DNA from: Paracoccus sp. DMF-8
GTDB lineage: Bacteria > Pseudomonadota > Alphaproteobacteria > Rhodobacterales > Rhodobacteraceae
Length of the DNA: 64,000 bases
Reading direction: 5' to 3'
Assembly (NCBI RefSeq): GCF_029309835.1
Contig: NZ_JARJHL010000017.1
Location: 186,001 to 250,000, forward strand
Shown here: one piece after another, positions 17,986 through 27,570 of the stretch
Numbering within the stretch: position 1 is the stretch's first letter
Layout: each line of letters begins with the position of its first letter
Translations under genes and position numbers: made by a program
The notes under the pieces: model-generated
The model's input: only the letters and a program-made list of their open reading frames with translations
The model's database searches: none
What the model was told of the DNA's origin: nothing

Positions 17986-18173
17986 TGCGTCGTTGCGCCT
18001 GATTTATGGCGCGGGTCGATCAATGCAAGCGGATTATCCGGGGTAATCGCGGCTGAGCGCGGTTGATATCCTGCCCGGCGGCAGGCACATTTCCCGTGCC
18101 CCGAAACAGATCGGCCGGTCATATCCCGGCTGTCCCGCATCCATGACGTTCCGTTCCGAAAAGGAGACCGAAG

Positions 18174-19217
18174 ATGGTCGTTAAAGCCTATGGCGCCCCG
18201 GCAGCCCACGAACCGCTGGCGCCGCTGAACATCACCCGCCGCAGCGTCGGCGCCCATGACGTGCAGATCGACATCCTGTTTTGCGGCATCTGCCATTCCG
18301 ACCTGCATCAGGCCCGCGGCGAATGGGCGGGCACGCTGTATCCCTGCGTGCCGGGCCATGAGATCGTCGGCCGTGTCGCCGCCGTCGGCAATCATGTCAC
18401 CAACCACAAGCCCGGCGATCTGGTCGGCGTCGGCTGTATCGTCGACAGTTGCAAGGATTGCGACGAATGTGCCGACGGGTTCGAAAACTACTGCGACAAC
18501 ATGATCGGCACCTATAACGGACCGACGCCCGATGCGCCCGGCCATACCCTTGGCGGCTATTCGCAGGAAATCGTGGTCCACGAACGCTATGTCCTGAAGA
18601 TCTCTCACCCCGAAGATCAGCTTGCCGCCGTGGCGCCGCTGCTTTGCGCCGGGATCACCACCTATTCGCCGCTGCGCCACTGGCAGGTCGGCCCCGGCAA
18701 GAAGGTCGGCGTGGTCGGCATCGGCGGTCTGGGCCATATGGGGATCAAGCTGGCGCATGCGATGGGCGCGCATGTCGTGGCCTTCACCACGTCGGAATCG
18801 AAACGCGACGCGGCGCTGGAACTGGGCGCGGATGAGGTCGTCGTCTCGCGCAATGCCGATGAAATGGCGGCGCATGCGGCCAGCTTCGATTTCATCCTGA
18901 ACACGGTCGCGGCGCCCCATGATCTGGACGCCTTTCTGGCGCTGCTGAAACGCGATGGCACGATGACGCTGGTCGGCGCACCCGCGACGCCCCATCCCAG
19001 CCCCAATGTCTTCAATTTCATCATGCGCCGCCGCAGTCTGGCGGGGTCGATGATCGGCGGCATTCCCGAAACCCAGGAAATGCTGGATTTCTGCGCCGAA
19101 CACGGCATCACCGCCGATATCGAGATGATCCGCGCCCAAGACATCGAACCCGCCTATGAGCGGATGCTGAAAGGCGATATCAAATACCGCTTTGTCATGG
19201 ATATCGCCACGATGTGA
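18174..19217 (+). CDS. Zinc-dependent alcohol dehydrogenase (YahK/cinnamyl-type NADP aldehyde reductase)
   Basis: A 347-residue medium-chain dehydrogenase. The catalytic zinc site is Cys37 in FCGICHSDLH with His62 in PGHEIVG. The structural zinc cysteines are Cys93, 96, 99 and 107 in DSCKDCDECADGFENYC. The nucleotide fold is VGVVGIGGLGHMGIKLA. The sequence matches the CAD/YahK subfamily, which mostly reduces aldehydes with NADPH in the cytosol. A GGAGA ribosome site lies 7-8 bases before the ATG. It is controlled most likely by the divergent LysR gene. Confidence 0.92.
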   Translation: MVVKAYGAPAAHEPLAPLNITRRSVGAHDVQIDILFCGICHSDLHQARGEWAGTLYPCVPGHEIVGRVAAVGNHVTNHKPGDLVGVGCIVDSCKDCDECADGFENYCDNMIGTYNGPTPDAPGHTLGGYSQEIVVHERYVLKISHPEDQLAAVAPLLCAGITTYSPLRHWQVGPGKKVGVVGIGGLGHMGIKLAHAMGAHVVAFTTSESKRDAALELGADEVVVSRNADEMAAHAASFDFILNTVAAPHDLDAFLALLKRDGTMTLVGAPATPHPSPNVFNFIMRRRSLAGSMIGGIPETQEMLDFCAEHGITADIEMIRAQDIEPAYERMLKGDIKYRFVMDIATM

Positions 19218-19319
19218 CGGTGACCGCCGTTCCGGCCGCCGATGGTGGCCGGAACCCTGCACCCCGGAATCCTGATCCGCGCAACCCTGATCCGTGCAGC
19301 CTTGCGCCGCGCCCGGCGA

Positions 19320-20139
19320 TCAGCCGACCTGAAAATGCAGCCGCGCCTGATCGGTGCGGTAAAAGGCGGTGTAATGTTCGATGGGCCGGTTGTCCGGCCC
19401 CTTGGAAATCGATTCTGATCCGCAGCACGGGCGAGCCTTCGGGCGCGCGCAGCAGGGCGGCGGCCTCTCCGGTGACGGCGACGGCCTCCAGCCAGCGTTC
19501 GGCATTGCGGATCAACAGGCCGTAATGTTCGCTGAGCGTCGCATAAAGCGATTTGTCATGCATGTGCAGATCCTCGAACCCCGGCACGCTTTTGGCGCGC
19601 AGGCAGGTATCGACGACGATGCGGGGAATGTCATCGACCAGAATCAGGCGGTTGAATTCCACGACCTTTTCGCCCGGCGACAGCATCAGCGCCTCGGCCT
19701 CGCGTTCGGTCGGGTCGCGCAGCTTCTGGGACAGGACGATGCGCAGCAGCACCTCGTCCCGGCCGACGAAATCGCGGGTAAAGGAAATGTTCGAGCCGAC
19801 GAAATCCTGCGTCCCCCGCGTATCCGCCACGAAAGAGCCCTTGCCCTGAATCTTGTAGACCCGCCCGCTGACGACCATCTGGTTCAGCGCCTCGCGGACG
19901 ACGGTGCGGGACACGCCGAATTCGGCGCAAAGCTCTGCCTCGGAGGGCAGCTTGCTGTGCGGGGTCAGGCCGCCGTCGGCGATCTGGCGGACCAGCGAAT
20001 CGCGCAACTGCACCCACAGCGGCGGGCCATCGCGGTCAAGCGGCGCGCCATGCACGCCCTCGGCCCCGGCAAACCCGTCATCCGTGACCATCTGGATGTC
20101 GTCATCCGGCAATTCGGCCCCCATATGCGCTGTCGTCAT
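19320..20139 (-). pseudogene. GntR/HutC-family regulator with UTRA domain (3' frameshift)
   Basis: The N-terminal winged helix includes SKLPSEAELCAEFGVSRTVVREALNQM, followed by a UTRA ligand domain. The frame is continuous to about 19405, then leaves the family: the written frame continues QGAGQPAHRTLHR into low-complexity residues and runs antisense into the alcohol dehydrogenase gene. Another frame gives the expected UTRA ending ESISKGPDNRPIEHYTAFYR ... LHFQVG with a stop at 19320-19322. Deleting the extra A in GGATCAGAATCG restores it. The gene follows the GlpD-like gene with a 30-base gap and probably controls the divergent polyol operon through the TGTAATTACA palindromes. Confidence 0.8.
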
Positions 20140-20169
20140 CCCGGTTTATAGCCGCACGGTGCCGGGAGA

Positions 20170-21837
20170 TCAAAACCGAGATCGTGGCGTCGATTTCCGG
20201 CGCGTCCGGTCGGGCGACCAGCCCAGAACCGGCGCGGCGATCCGGGCCAGTTCGGTGACGCCGGCGCGGCTGGCCAGCCCCTCAAAGGCGATCAGCGTGC
20301 GGCGCAGCACCAGATCCTCCAGCCGGACCACCCGTTCGTTGCGGCACAGCCATTCGATTTCCTCGTGCCAGTAGCCCGGCAATGCGGCGATGGGCCGGGG
20401 CCGCGCCGCGAAACTGTCGGCGATGCGCAGCGCGGTCATGCCGTAACGGGCCAGCAGGATGGCGGCATCCCCCGTCGCAAGCCCCGATTTTTCAGCGATC
20501 CGGCCGATGATCCGGTCCTGCCCGGCGGGATCGGCGGGCAACCCCGCGCCGCCGCCGATCTGCAATTCCAGCGTGCTGCGGCGGCGCTTCTGCCCGATCC
20601 GGTCCAGCACCGCATCGGCGATCTGGGCGGCGCAGGCGCGATAGGTCGTCCATTTCCCGCCAACCAGCGTCAGCACCGCAAAGGGCCTGTCACCGGCGGG
20701 TTCGAAATTGCGCAGGCTGTGGTCACGGCTGATCGCCCCCGTCGCGGATGCGCTGCTCAGCGGCAGCGGGCGCACGCCGGTAAAGGTGTGGATGATATCC
20801 TCGCGCCGGGCATTGGCACCGGGCATGACCTCTTCCAGAACGCGGAACAGATAGGCGATTTCCGCCTCGGTGCAGCCCGCCGGATCGGGGTCGTCGCAGC
20901 GCAGATCGGTGGTGCCCAGGATGACCTTGCCGCCATCCAGCCGATAGGCAAGGCAGGCCCGGAAATCCGAGGTTTCGAAATACAGCATCGCATCGCCCAG
21001 CTGGTCCGCCAGATCGGGGCGGTCCAGCACCAGATGCGACCCCTTGGTGCCGCCCGTCAGCCGTTCGGGGATGCCGATGCCCGCATCGACCGGGTCCACC
21101 CAGGCACCGGCGCAATTCACCACCAGCGCGGGCCGGATCGTCATGCTGTCGCCGGTCAGCCTGTCGGTCAGCACGACCCGGTCGCCCTGCCGCCCCGTGA
21201 GTTCCAGATAGTTGATCGCCATGCTGGCGGGGCAGTCGGCTTCGGCATCCGCCGCCACTTCCAGCGTCAGCCGCTCGGGCGAGCTGATCCGGGCATCGTA
21301 ATATTCCAGCACCGCGCGAACGCGCCGCGACAGGTTCGGAAAGCGGCTGCGGGCCTCGGTCATGGCGATCTGGCGATGGCGGGGCATGCTGCGCCTGACC
21401 TCGCCAAAGCGGTCGAAGACCCACAGGCCAAGCCGCACGACCAGCGCGCCCTTGGCCCCCGGATCGCGTTTCAGCCGCAGGAACCGCAGCCCCGCCGCCA
21501 GCGCGCCGCCCGTCCAGCTCAGCACCGGGACCCAGACCGGGATCGGCCTGACCTGATGGGGCGCGTTCATCAGCAGGTGGTTGCGTTCCTCGACCGATCT
21601 GCGGACCAGCGCGAATTCCCCGGTTTCCAGATAGCGCAGCCCGCCGTGAATCAACCGCGAGGGCGCCGAACTGGTCCCCGATGCGAAATCCGCCCGCTCG
21701 ACCAGAACGGCGGCGACGCCCTGCGCCGCCAGATCGCGCAAGACCCCGGTGCCGTTGATCCCCCCGCCGACGATCAGGACAAGGCCATCCCCCGCACCGC
21801 GCCGCAATGCCTCGATCAGATCCTGACGCTGTTTCAT
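20170..21837 (-). CDS. GlpD-like FAD-dependent polyol-phosphate dehydrogenase
   Basis: A 555-residue FAD enzyme of the glycerol-3-phosphate dehydrogenase family. The dinucleotide fold is LVLIVGGGINGTGVLRDLAA, and the family signature is SRLIHGGLRYLETGEFALVR. The C-terminal domain includes LTLVGGKWTTYRACAAQIAD. It would oxidise a phosphorylated polyol and pass electrons to quinone at the inner membrane. Because the linked kinase is not a standard GlpK, the substrate may be erythritol- or another polyol-phosphate rather than glycerol-3-phosphate. It is divergent from the kinase/ABC operon. Confidence 0.85.
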   Translation of the reverse strand: MKQRQDLIEALRRGAGDGLVLIVGGGINGTGVLRDLAAQGVAAVLVERADFASGTSSAPSRLIHGGLRYLETGEFALVRRSVEERNHLLMNAPHQVRPIPVWVPVLSWTGGALAAGLRFLRLKRDPGAKGALVVRLGLWVFDRFGEVRRSMPRHRQIAMTEARSRFPNLSRRVRAVLEYYDARISSPERLTLEVAADAEADCPASMAINYLELTGRQGDRVVLTDRLTGDSMTIRPALVVNCAGAWVDPVDAGIGIPERLTGGTKGSHLVLDRPDLADQLGDAMLYFETSDFRACLAYRLDGGKVILGTTDLRCDDPDPAGCTEAEIAYLFRVLEEVMPGANARREDIIHTFTGVRPLPLSSASATGAISRDHSLRNFEPAGDRPFAVLTLVGGKWTTYRACAAQIADAVLDRIGQKRRRSTLELQIGGGAGLPADPAGQDRIIGRIAEKSGLATGDAAILLARYGMTALRIADSFAARPRPIAALPGYWHEEIEWLCRNERVVRLEDLVLRRTLIAFEGLASRAGVTELARIAAPVLGWSPDRTRRKSTPRSRF

Positions 21838-21884
21838 ACCCTTCCCCTCTCCCCGGATATTCGCCCAAGGCTAGATTTCATAAT

Positions 21885-21896
21885 TTGTAATTACAA
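21885..21896. promoter_or_regulatory. Palindromic operator 1 (TTGTAATTACAA)
   Basis: A perfect 12-base palindrome just upstream of the GlpD-like gene. Its core TGTAATTACA recurs as a second perfect palindrome at 22020-22029 in the same divergent intergenic region. HutC-type GntR repressors bind AT-rich dyads of this size, so the pair is the probable operator for the GntR regulator encoded at 19320-20139. The assignment to that protein is inference. Confidence 0.65.
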
Positions 21897-22019
21897 GTAT
21901 TGATTCGTCATTACATAGCATTTGCATCACGGAAATACCTATCAATACACGAATATTCGTCATTTTCTCGCCGGAGAAAATAATCGTTGACAGGTCGATC
22001 CATTTCAGACCTCATATGA

Positions 22020-22029
22020 TGTAATTACA
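22020..22029. promoter_or_regulatory. Palindromic operator 2 (TGTAATTACA)
   Basis: The second perfect copy of the palindrome, about 75 bases upstream of the kinase start. A TTGACA hexamer at 21987-21992 and a TATGAT at 22015-22020 lie immediately upstream. Their 22-base spacing is too long for a standard promoter, so the exact -35/-10 pairing is uncertain. Binding here would cover the start region of the kinase/ABC transcript. Confidence 0.6.
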
Positions 22030-22102
22030 GGTCAGCCACAACCTGGGAGGGGCAGGCAGACCGGTAGCGGACGGTGGAGCGTCCGAAAAACGGGAGGAAG
22101 CT

Positions 22103-23656
22103 ATGGCAAGATTGCTGATCGGCGTGGATGCCGGGGGCACGATGGTAAAGGTCGCCGTCTTTGACGAAACCGGGCGCGAACTGGGCTGCGAACATCGCCC
22201 CAATCCGATGAGCTTTCCGCATCCGGGCTGGACGGAACGCGACCCGGACCGGATGTGGCGCTCGGTCGCCGATGGCATCCGCATCCTGGTCGAACGGCTT
22301 GGCATCGACCCCGCCGATGTCGCGGCAGTCACCGCCGCAGGCTATGGCGCCGGGGTGTTCCTGCTGGACGCGCAGGGCGACCCGGTGCGCCCGGCGCTCG
22401 GCTCGACCGACAGCCGCGCCGCCGCGCTGGTCGCGCAGATGCAGCGCAGCGCCGGCGCGCAGAAACTGTCGCTGGCGACCAGCCAGGGGGTGTGGACGGG
22501 CCAGACCTCGGTGCTGCTGGCCTGGTTCCAGGCCCATGAGCCGGGCGTGCTGGACCGCACCGCCCATGTCATGAGCTGCAAGGATTTCATCAGCTATCGC
22601 CTGTGCGGGCAGATTTCGACCGATGTGACGGACGCGGGATGCGCGGGGCTGATGGATCTGGAACGCGGCGAATATGCGCGGGATGCGCTGCGCGACGCGG
22701 GTCTGGGCGCGTGGCTGGCAAAGCTGTCGCCCATCGGCCAGCCGGGCGAGATCGTCGGCGGGTTGACCGATCAGGCGGCGGCGCTGACCGGGCTGCGCGC
22801 CGGCACGCCGGTCGCACGCGGGGTCTTTGACGTGGTGTCCTGCTCGCTGGCCTCGGGCTTTTCGCGCAGCGATCAGCTGGGGGTCGTCGCGGGCACCTTC
22901 AGCATCGATTCCACGCTGCACCGCACGCCCTGTCTTGACCCGATGCCGACGCTGCAATCGGCCTATCCCGGCGCGCCGGGCCATTACATCGCGACGATTG
23001 CCACGCCGACCTCTGCATCCAATCTGGAATGGCTGTGCCGCACCATGCTGGCCGCCGAGGCAGAGCGCGCGCAGGCCGCGGGCAAGTCGATCTATGAGGT
23101 CTGCAGCGAGTTGGTCGCCGCGGGCGAGCACCGCAAAAGCGATGCGATGTTTCTGCCCTATCTGTTCGGCGGGCCCGATGGCGCGCCGGGCGCGCTGTTC
23201 GGGCTGACGGCGGGCGCCGATCTGGGCGACGTCTTGCGCGCCGTGTTCGAAGGCATCGTCTTTGCCCATCGTCAGGATATCGACCTGCTGCTTGGCGGTC
23301 GCGATTCGGCCTGCCCCGGCAGCGTGCTGCTGGCCGGTGGCCCGTCGAAAAGCGATGTCTGGTCGCAGATGTTCTGCGACGCGATCAACATGCCGCTGAC
23401 CGTCGCCGAAGGGTCGGAATTCGGGGCCAAGGGGGCCGCGATCTGCGGCGCCGTGGCCGTCGGCATGGCCCGCGACATCCCGTCCGCCGTCAAGGACATG
23501 ACCCGCATCGCCCGCGTCTACAACCCGCGCCCCGAACAGGTCGAGCGGCTGGAACAGCAATACCGCCGCTACCGCCGCATGTCGCGCGAACTGTCATCGG
23601 CATGGATGCCCGGCCCCGAACCGACGCCCTCCTGTTTCGCGGGGGCGCAGGCATGA
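22103..23656 (+). CDS. FGGY-family carbohydrate/polyol kinase
   Basis: A 517-residue FGGY kinase. The N-terminal phosphate loop is GVDAGGTMVKVAVFD, and the C-terminal ATP domain carries SVLLAGGPSKSDVWSQMFCDAINMPL and GSEFGAKGAAICGAVAVG. It lacks the DQGTTSSR signature of GlpK and is closer to xylulose/erythritol-type kinases. It phosphorylates the imported sugar alcohol or ketose, with product probably used by the divergent GlpD-like enzyme. It is first in the operon; its stop overlaps the ABC ATPase start (ATGA). Confidence 0.85.
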   Translation: MARLLIGVDAGGTMVKVAVFDETGRELGCEHRPNPMSFPHPGWTERDPDRMWRSVADGIRILVERLGIDPADVAAVTAAGYGAGVFLLDAQGDPVRPALGSTDSRAAALVAQMQRSAGAQKLSLATSQGVWTGQTSVLLAWFQAHEPGVLDRTAHVMSCKDFISYRLCGQISTDVTDAGCAGLMDLERGEYARDALRDAGLGAWLAKLSPIGQPGEIVGGLTDQAAALTGLRAGTPVARGVFDVVSCSLASGFSRSDQLGVVAGTFSIDSTLHRTPCLDPMPTLQSAYPGAPGHYIATIATPTSASNLEWLCRTMLAAEAERAQAAGKSIYEVCSELVAAGEHRKSDAMFLPYLFGGPDGAPGALFGLTAGADLGDVLRAVFEGIVFAHRQDIDLLLGGRDSACPGSVLLAGGPSKSDVWSQMFCDAINMPLTVAEGSEFGAKGAAICGAVAVGMARDIPSAVKDMTRIARVYNPRPEQVERLEQQYRRYRRMSRELSSAWMPGPEPTPSCFAGAQA

Positions 23657-24741
23657 GCATTCATCTGGAACAGGCCGGGCGCGACGTCGATGGCATCATG
23701 CATCTGGCCGATATCGACCTGACGCTGGAGCCGGGGCAACTCTATGTCCTGCTGGGCCGCACCCATGCGGGCAAGACATCCCTGCTGCGGCTGCTGGCGG
23801 GGCTGGACCGGCCGACCTCGGGGCGGTTCACGGAAAACGGCGCCGATCTGACGCGGGTGTCGATTTCGAAACGCAGCGTGGCCTTTGTCTATCAGCAATT
23901 CGTCAACTACCCCTCCTTCACCGTGCGCGGCAATATCGCGGCGCCCCTGAAACGCATGGGCCTGCCTGCGGGTGAAATCGCGCGCCGCGTCGATGATGTC
24001 GCCCGCCGCGTCCATATCGAGCCCTTTCTGGACCGCCTGCCCGGCCAGCTTTCGGGCGGCCAGCAGCAGCGTCTGGCGATTGCCCGCGCGCTGGCCAAGA
24101 ACGCATCCCTGCTGCTGTTCGACGAACCACTGGTCAACCTTGACTACAAGCTGCGCGAGGGGCTGCGCGAAGAACTGCGCAACCTGTTCAGGCAGGGCAA
24201 CCAGACCGTCGTCTATGCCACCACCGAACCCGAGGAAGCCCTGCAGATGGGCGGCACCACCATCGTCATGCACGAGGGCCGCGTCATCCAGACCGGCCCC
24301 GCGCATCAGGTCTATCGCAACCCCGCATCCGTCACCGTGGCAGAGGTGTTTTCCGAACCGCCGATGAATGTCGTCCCCGCCCGGATTGATGGCGACCGGC
24401 TGCACATCGGCGCGCTGGACATTCCCCTGCCCGCCCATGTCCCGCCGGGTCAGGGCGGCGATTGCCGGATCGGGGTTCAGCCCCACCGCATCGCCCATCG
24501 CCAGCAGGCAGGCAGCGTCCGTCTGGACGGCCCGATGGATCTGGCCGAGGTCGATGGATCCTCGACCTTCGCGCATTTCACCGCGCAGGGGCACCCGTGG
24601 ATCGCGCGGCTGGACGGGGTTCACGTGCTGGCGCAGGGCAGCGCCTTCGCGGGCTATGTCGATCCGCGCGATTTCTATGTCTTTACCGCTGCGGGCGCGC
24701 TGGTCGTGCCGCCCGCCACGCAAGGGGCCGCTCATGGCTGA
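23653..24741 (+). CDS. ABC transporter ATPase 1 (GlpS-like)
   Basis: A 362-residue MalK-type ATPase. Walker A is GRTHAGKT (residues 35-42), the Q-loop is YQQF, the signature is LSGGQQQR (133-140) and Walker B is LLLFDEP. A C-terminal OB-like regulatory domain (TOBE) follows. It is the first of two different ATPases in tandem, the arrangement of the rhizobial glpSTPQUV glycerol transporter. The two ATPases probably form a heterodimer. Confidence 0.88.
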   Translation: MSIHLEQAGRDVDGIMHLADIDLTLEPGQLYVLLGRTHAGKTSLLRLLAGLDRPTSGRFTENGADLTRVSISKRSVAFVYQQFVNYPSFTVRGNIAAPLKRMGLPAGEIARRVDDVARRVHIEPFLDRLPGQLSGGQQQRLAIARALAKNASLLLFDEPLVNLDYKLREGLREELRNLFRQGNQTVVYATTEPEEALQMGGTTIVMHEGRVIQTGPAHQVYRNPASVTVAEVFSEPPMNVVPARIDGDRLHIGALDIPLPAHVPPGQGGDCRIGVQPHRIAHRQQAGSVRLDGPMDLAEVDGSSTFAHFTAQGHPWIARLDGVHVLAQGSAFAGYVDPRDFYVFTAAGALVVPPATQGAAHG

Positions 24742-25822
24742 GATCACCATTTCCGACCTGCGCCACGCCTATGACGGCGACCTGTCCGACCCGTCGAAAC
24801 TGGCGCTGAAAGGCATCAACCACGTCTGGCGCGACGGCGGGGCCTATGCGCTTCTGGGGCCTTCGGGCTGCGGCAAATCGTCGATGCTGAACATGATTTC
24901 CGGGCTGGTGCGCCCGACCGCAGGGCGCATCCTGTTCGATGGCCGCGACGTGACCGACCTGCGCCCCGAGGAACGCAATATCGCGCAGGTGTTCCAGTTT
25001 CCGGTGCTGTATGACACGATGACGGTCGCCGAAAATCTGGCATTCCCGCTGAGAAACCGCCGCATCGCACCCGCACAGATCACCCGGCGCGTGAATGAGG
25101 TGGCCGAGATGCTGGACCTTGGCCCGCTGCTGAAACGCCGCGCGGCGGGGCTGGGGGCGGCGGACAAGCAAAAGATCAGCCTTGGCCGCGGTCTGGTGCG
25201 CGAGGACGTGGCCGCGATCCTGTTCGACGAACCGCTGACCGTGATCGACCCGCAGGTGAAATTCGACCTGCGCCGCAAGCTGAAACTGGTCCATGAGACG
25301 CTGAAGCTGACGCTGGTTTACGTCACCCATGACCAAAGCGAGGCGCTGACCTTTGCCGATCAGGTCGTCGTCATGTCCCATGGCGAGGTGATGCAGGCCG
25401 CCACGCCCGAAGAGCTGTATGACCGTCCCAGCCACAGCTTTGTCGGGCGCTTCATCGGGTCACCCGGCATGAATTTCCTGCCCTGCGCGCTGGACGGCAA
25501 CCAGATCCGTTTCGATGGCGGCACGATCCCGGCGCCCGCGCTGGCACCGCGTCCGGGCAGCCAGTTGACGCTTGGCCTGCGCCCCCATGCGATCCAGCCC
25601 GCCGACGCCCCGACCGGCATCACCGCCGATCTGATCGAGGTCGAGGATCGCGGTCCATGGCGCATCGCCGATATCGCCATTGGCACCAACCACCTGAAAA
25701 TGAAGCTGAAAGACGATGTGCCCCTGCCATCCGGCAGCTTCCCCGTCCGCTTCGACCCCGACGCCACCCTGCTTTACGCCGACGACCTGCTGACCGGAGA
25801 CCTGCGCCATGCACAAGCTTGA
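24734..25822 (+). CDS. ABC transporter ATPase 2 (GlpT-like, degenerate signature)
   Basis: A 362-residue ATPase overlapping the previous gene by eight bases. Walker A is GPSGCGKS (42-49) and Walker B is AILFDEPL. The ABC signature is degenerate: GLGAADKQKISLGRGL replaces LSGGQ. The neighbour keeps a normal LSGGQ, so the heterodimer would have one canonical and one weakened ATP site, a known type of asymmetry in ABC transporters. A TOBE-like C-terminal domain is present. Confidence 0.88.
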   Translation: MAEITISDLRHAYDGDLSDPSKLALKGINHVWRDGGAYALLGPSGCGKSSMLNMISGLVRPTAGRILFDGRDVTDLRPEERNIAQVFQFPVLYDTMTVAENLAFPLRNRRIAPAQITRRVNEVAEMLDLGPLLKRRAAGLGAADKQKISLGRGLVREDVAAILFDEPLTVIDPQVKFDLRRKLKLVHETLKLTLVYVTHDQSEALTFADQVVVMSHGEVMQAATPEELYDRPSHSFVGRFIGSPGMNFLPCALDGNQIRFDGGTIPAPALAPRPGSQLTLGLRPHAIQPADAPTGITADLIEVEDRGPWRIADIAIGTNHLKMKLKDDVPLPSGSFPVRFDPDATLLYADDLLTGDLRHAQA

Positions 25823-26672
25823 CGACAACCGCGCCTGGCTGCTGATCGTCCCGGTCTTTGCGCTGGTCGCCTTTAACGCGATCATTCCGCTGATGACCGT
25901 GGTCAATTATTCGGTTCAGGACATATTCGGCCCCGGTCAGCGCGCCTTTATCGGCGTCGAATGGTTCCGCGAAATGCTGCGCGATCCGACCATTCAGGCG
26001 GCCTTCATCCGCCAGATGGTGTTTTCGGGGCTGGTGCTGGCCATCCAGATCCCGCTTGGCATCGCGATCGCGCTGCTGCTGCCGCGTTCGGGGTGGAAAT
26101 CATCGCTGGCGATCATCCTGATCGCGATCCCGCTGCTGGTGCCCTTCAACGTCGTGGGCACCATCTGGCAGGTCTATGCGCGACCCGAAATCGGCCTGCT
26201 GGGCCGGGCGATCAATGCGGTGGGTTTTGACTACAACTATACCGCCAGCCCGGTTGCGGCATGGGTCACGCTGCTCTTGATGGACACTTGGCACTGGACG
26301 CCGCTGGTCATCCTGCTGGCCTTTGCCGGGCTGTGTTCGATCCCCCAGCCCTATTATCAGGCGGCGCGGATCGACGGGGCGTCCCGCTATGCCATCTTTC
26401 GCTATATCGAACTGCCCAAGCTGAAAGGCGTGATGACCATCGCCGTCCTGCTGCGCTTCATGGACAGTTTCATGATCTATACCGAGCCCTTCGTCGTCAC
26501 CGGCGGCGGGCCGGGGTCCAGCACGACATTCCTGTCGATCCGGCTGGTCAACATGGCGGTGGGGCAGTTCGATCTGGGACCGGCAGCGGCGTTCAGCCTG
26601 ATGTATTTCCTGGTCATCCTGCTGTTTTCCTACGTCTTTTACACCATCCTGAAAATGAACAGCCGCGCGTGA
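25809..26672 (+). CDS. ABC transporter permease 1 (GlpP-like)
   Basis: A 287-residue inner-membrane permease of the MalF/UgpA type with about six helices (for example LLIVPVFALVAFNAIIPLMT). The EAA-type coupling loop is represented by YYQAARIDGASRYAIFRYIELPKL. It overlaps the preceding ATPase gene and is followed by the second permease after 10 bases. It forms the translocation channel together with permease 2. Confidence 0.9.
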   Translation: MHKLDDNRAWLLIVPVFALVAFNAIIPLMTVVNYSVQDIFGPGQRAFIGVEWFREMLRDPTIQAAFIRQMVFSGLVLAIQIPLGIAIALLLPRSGWKSSLAIILIAIPLLVPFNVVGTIWQVYARPEIGLLGRAINAVGFDYNYTASPVAAWVTLLLMDTWHWTPLVILLAFAGLCSIPQPYYQAARIDGASRYAIFRYIELPKLKGVMTIAVLLRFMDSFMIYTEPFVVTGGGPGSSTTFLSIRLVNMAVGQFDLGPAAAFSLMYFLVILLFSYVFYTILKMNSRA

Positions 26673-26682
26673 AAGGGGCCTG

Positions 26683-27555
26683 ATGATGAGCATTGCCGAA
26701 ACCACCCTTGTAGCCGCGCCCCTTGCCCGCAAACGCGCGCGCAGCGGCGGCCGCCGCCGCGCGATCACCGCCAGCCTGCTGGGCCTGTTCCTGATCTTTC
26801 AGGCGCTGCCAATCTACTGGATCGTGCGGATGTCGCTGATGACGCCCGCCAATGTCCTGAGCCGCCCGGATTTCCTGCCCGTCGATCCGTCGCTGGACAA
26901 TTACCGCACGATCTTTTCCGACCCGAGCTGGTATATGAGTTTCGTGAACCAGATCACCTATGTCTGCCTGAACACGGTGATTTCGCTGGCCGTGGCGCTG
27001 CCTGCCGCCTATGCGTTTTCGCGCTATCGCTTTATCGGCGACAAGCATGTGTTTTTCTGGCTGTTCACCAACCGCATGGCCCCGCCCGCCGTGTTCCTGC
27101 TGCCGTTTTTTCAGCTTTATTCGGCGGTCGGGCTGTTTGATACGCCTTGGGCCGTGGCGCTGGCGCATACCCTGTTCGTCGTGCCGCTGGCGGTCTGGAT
27201 TTTGGAAGGCTTCATGTCCGGGATCCCGCGCGAAATCGACGAAACCGCGCTGATCGACGGCTATTCCCTGCCGCGTTTCTTCGTCACGATCTTTATGCCG
27301 CTGATCGCCAGCGGGGTCGGGGTCACCGCATTTTTCTGCTTCATGTTTTCCTGGATCGAGCTGCTGCTGGCCCGGACCCTGACTTCGGTCGATGCGCGCC
27401 CCATCGTGGTGACGATGACGCGCACGGCCTCGTCCTCGGGGCTGGACTGGGGGCTGCTGGCGGCGGCGGGGGTGCTGACCATCCTGCCGGGTGTCGCCGT
27501 GATCTGGTTCGTCCGCAACTATATCGCCAAGGGCTTTGCCCTGGGCCGTGTGTAA
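26683..27555 (+). CDS. ABC transporter permease 2 (GlpQ-like)
   Basis: A 290-residue MalG/UgpE-type permease. The first helix is ITASLLGLFLIFQALPIYWIV, and the coupling loop is IPREIDETALIDGYSLPRFF. The basic N-terminus (LARKRARSGGRRRAI) follows the positive-inside rule. It starts MMSIAETT at 26683 with GGGG upstream, and lies within the kinase/ABC operon. Confidence 0.9.
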   Translation: MMSIAETTLVAAPLARKRARSGGRRRAITASLLGLFLIFQALPIYWIVRMSLMTPANVLSRPDFLPVDPSLDNYRTIFSDPSWYMSFVNQITYVCLNTVISLAVALPAAYAFSRYRFIGDKHVFFWLFTNRMAPPAVFLLPFFQLYSAVGLFDTPWAVALAHTLFVVPLAVWILEGFMSGIPREIDETALIDGYSLPRFFVTIFMPLIASGVGVTAFFCFMFSWIELLLARTLTSVDARPIVVTMTRTASSSGLDWGLLAAAGVLTILPGVAVIWFVRNYIAKGFALGRV

Positions 27556-27570
27556 GAAAGGGCTTTCGCG

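Noticed and set aside
19195..19319. Repetitive C-terminal tail of the GntR regulator as a real domain
   Set aside because: The tail follows a one-base frame break; the family-typical ending is present in the other frame with its own stop at 19320-19322.
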